Assembly (NCBI GenBank): GCA_013214445.1
Contig: JABSPG010000043.1
Location: 1 to 13,819, forward strand
Direction: 5' to 3'
Source: Ekhidna sp.
GTDB taxonomy: Bacteria; Bacteroidota; Bacteroidia; Cytophagales; Cyclobacteriaceae
DNA length: 13,819 bases
In this document: one piece after another, positions 13,508 to 13,819 of the stretch
Position numbering within the stretch: the first letter of the stretch is position 1
How the letters are laid out: each line of letters begins with the position of its first letter
Program-made: the position numbers and the translations under genes
The notes under the pieces: generated by a model
The model's input: only the letters and a program-made list of their open reading frames with translations
Told to the model about the DNA's origin: nothing
Database searches by the model: none

Positions 13508-13819
13508 TCATATTTTCAAACCCATGGAAAAGTAAAAGCTTCTCGGCGTAGCAGGAATAATTCCTGGTCCTGGGTAACTTTCCGCCCTCCTGGTGAAATA
13601 GGTTTGATTGGTGAAGTTATTTATCCCAAACGAGCACTTGTACCAATCCTTGATGTATTCAAAGGATAAATCCATTACATAATAGGAAGGAATGACGCCA
13701 GTAAGTGCGTTCGGATTAAATTCTGAGTTTGTTGCATCAGAAAATTGGGTTCCAAGATAAGAGAATTGATAAGTGGCCTTTAGATTTCTCCATCTATAGT
13801 TTAGACCAGGTCGAATCAT
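13508..13819 (-). CDS. TonB-dependent receptor, C-terminal end (truncated by window)
   Basis: The last ~103 residues of an outer-membrane beta-barrel; the frame is open to the right edge, so the true start lies outside and the ATG at the edge is most likely internal. Alternating aromatic/polar strands are visible: RPGLNYRWRNLKATYQFSYLG, here cut as GLNYRW and KATYQFSYLG, then YYVMDLSFEY, YKCSFGINNFTNQTYFTRR. The ending is PGPGIIPATPRSFYFSMGLKI, seen as GPGIIPATPRSFYFSMGL. The NNFTNQ-Y-F-TRR and (I)PATPRSFYF features are typical of the final strands of FecA/siderophore-type TonB-dependent receptors. Energised uptake of an iron chelate or another large ligand is the usual role; substrate cannot be read from this end. 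Confidence 0.88.
   Translation of the reverse strand: MIRPGLNYRWRNLKATYQFSYLGTQFSDATNSEFNPNALTGVIPSYYVMDLSFEYIKDWYKCSFGINNFTNQTYFTRRAESYPGPGIIPATPRSFYFSMGLKI

Noticed and set aside
1..13819. CRISPR array, insertion sequence, prophage or toxin-antitoxin pair
   Set aside because: No regular repeat-spacer pattern, transposase, integrase, phage structural gene or toxin-antitoxin signature was seen on either strand.

Overview
The window looks like a chromosomal segment of a marine- or soil-type Bacteroidota, probably class Cytophagia. This rests on three things: a Bacteroidota-style RHS-like surface protein with an 'AQ'-type signal peptide end, a tRNA promoter matching the Bacteroidota consensus (TTG-N19-TAnnTTTG), and few strong Shine-Dalgarno sites. 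The composition is moderately AT-rich. No transposase, integrase, CRISPR array or phage gene is visible.

Left part (1-4330, minus strand): the N-terminus of an exported protein running off the left edge, preceded by a 1374-residue secreted RHS/YD-like protein that has no C-terminal core or toxin domain. Then comes about 500 bp without genes, ending in a tandem 11-bp repeat. Two minus-strand tRNA genes follow, Leu(UAA) and Gly(GCC), each with its own terminator-like hairpin; the Gly gene has a clear promoter.

Middle (5034-8740): a gene-free stretch with a long-range inverted repeat, a 54-codon plus-strand ORF whose stop interlocks with that of mutS, full-length mutS, and a divergent TrmH/SpoU-family RNA methyltransferase ending in a bidirectional terminator.

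Core of interest (8742-12324): a divergent iron locus. On the minus strand, in transcription order: a 61-residue Lys/Cys-rich protein, a 111-residue protein with apparent internal duplication, ferritin, and a 32-residue single-span membrane protein. On the plus strand: feoA, feoB and a 38-residue FeoB-associated Cys-rich membrane protein, all overlapping by ATGA junctions. The 190 bp between the two arms holds two near-identical 19-bp interrupted palindromes (ATTTAGA-N5-TCTAAAT) with centres 60 bp apart. They are probably operators of a metal-responsive regulator, so ferrous iron uptake and iron storage may share one control region. The three unrecognised small proteins are candidates for iron-handling partners.

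Right part (12348-13819, minus strand): a compact cluster made of the C-terminal end of a TonB-dependent receptor, a four-span inner-membrane protein and a lipoprotein carrying three helix-hairpin-helix-like repeats. The last two overlap by ATGA. This cluster converges on the feo operon across a strong hairpin.
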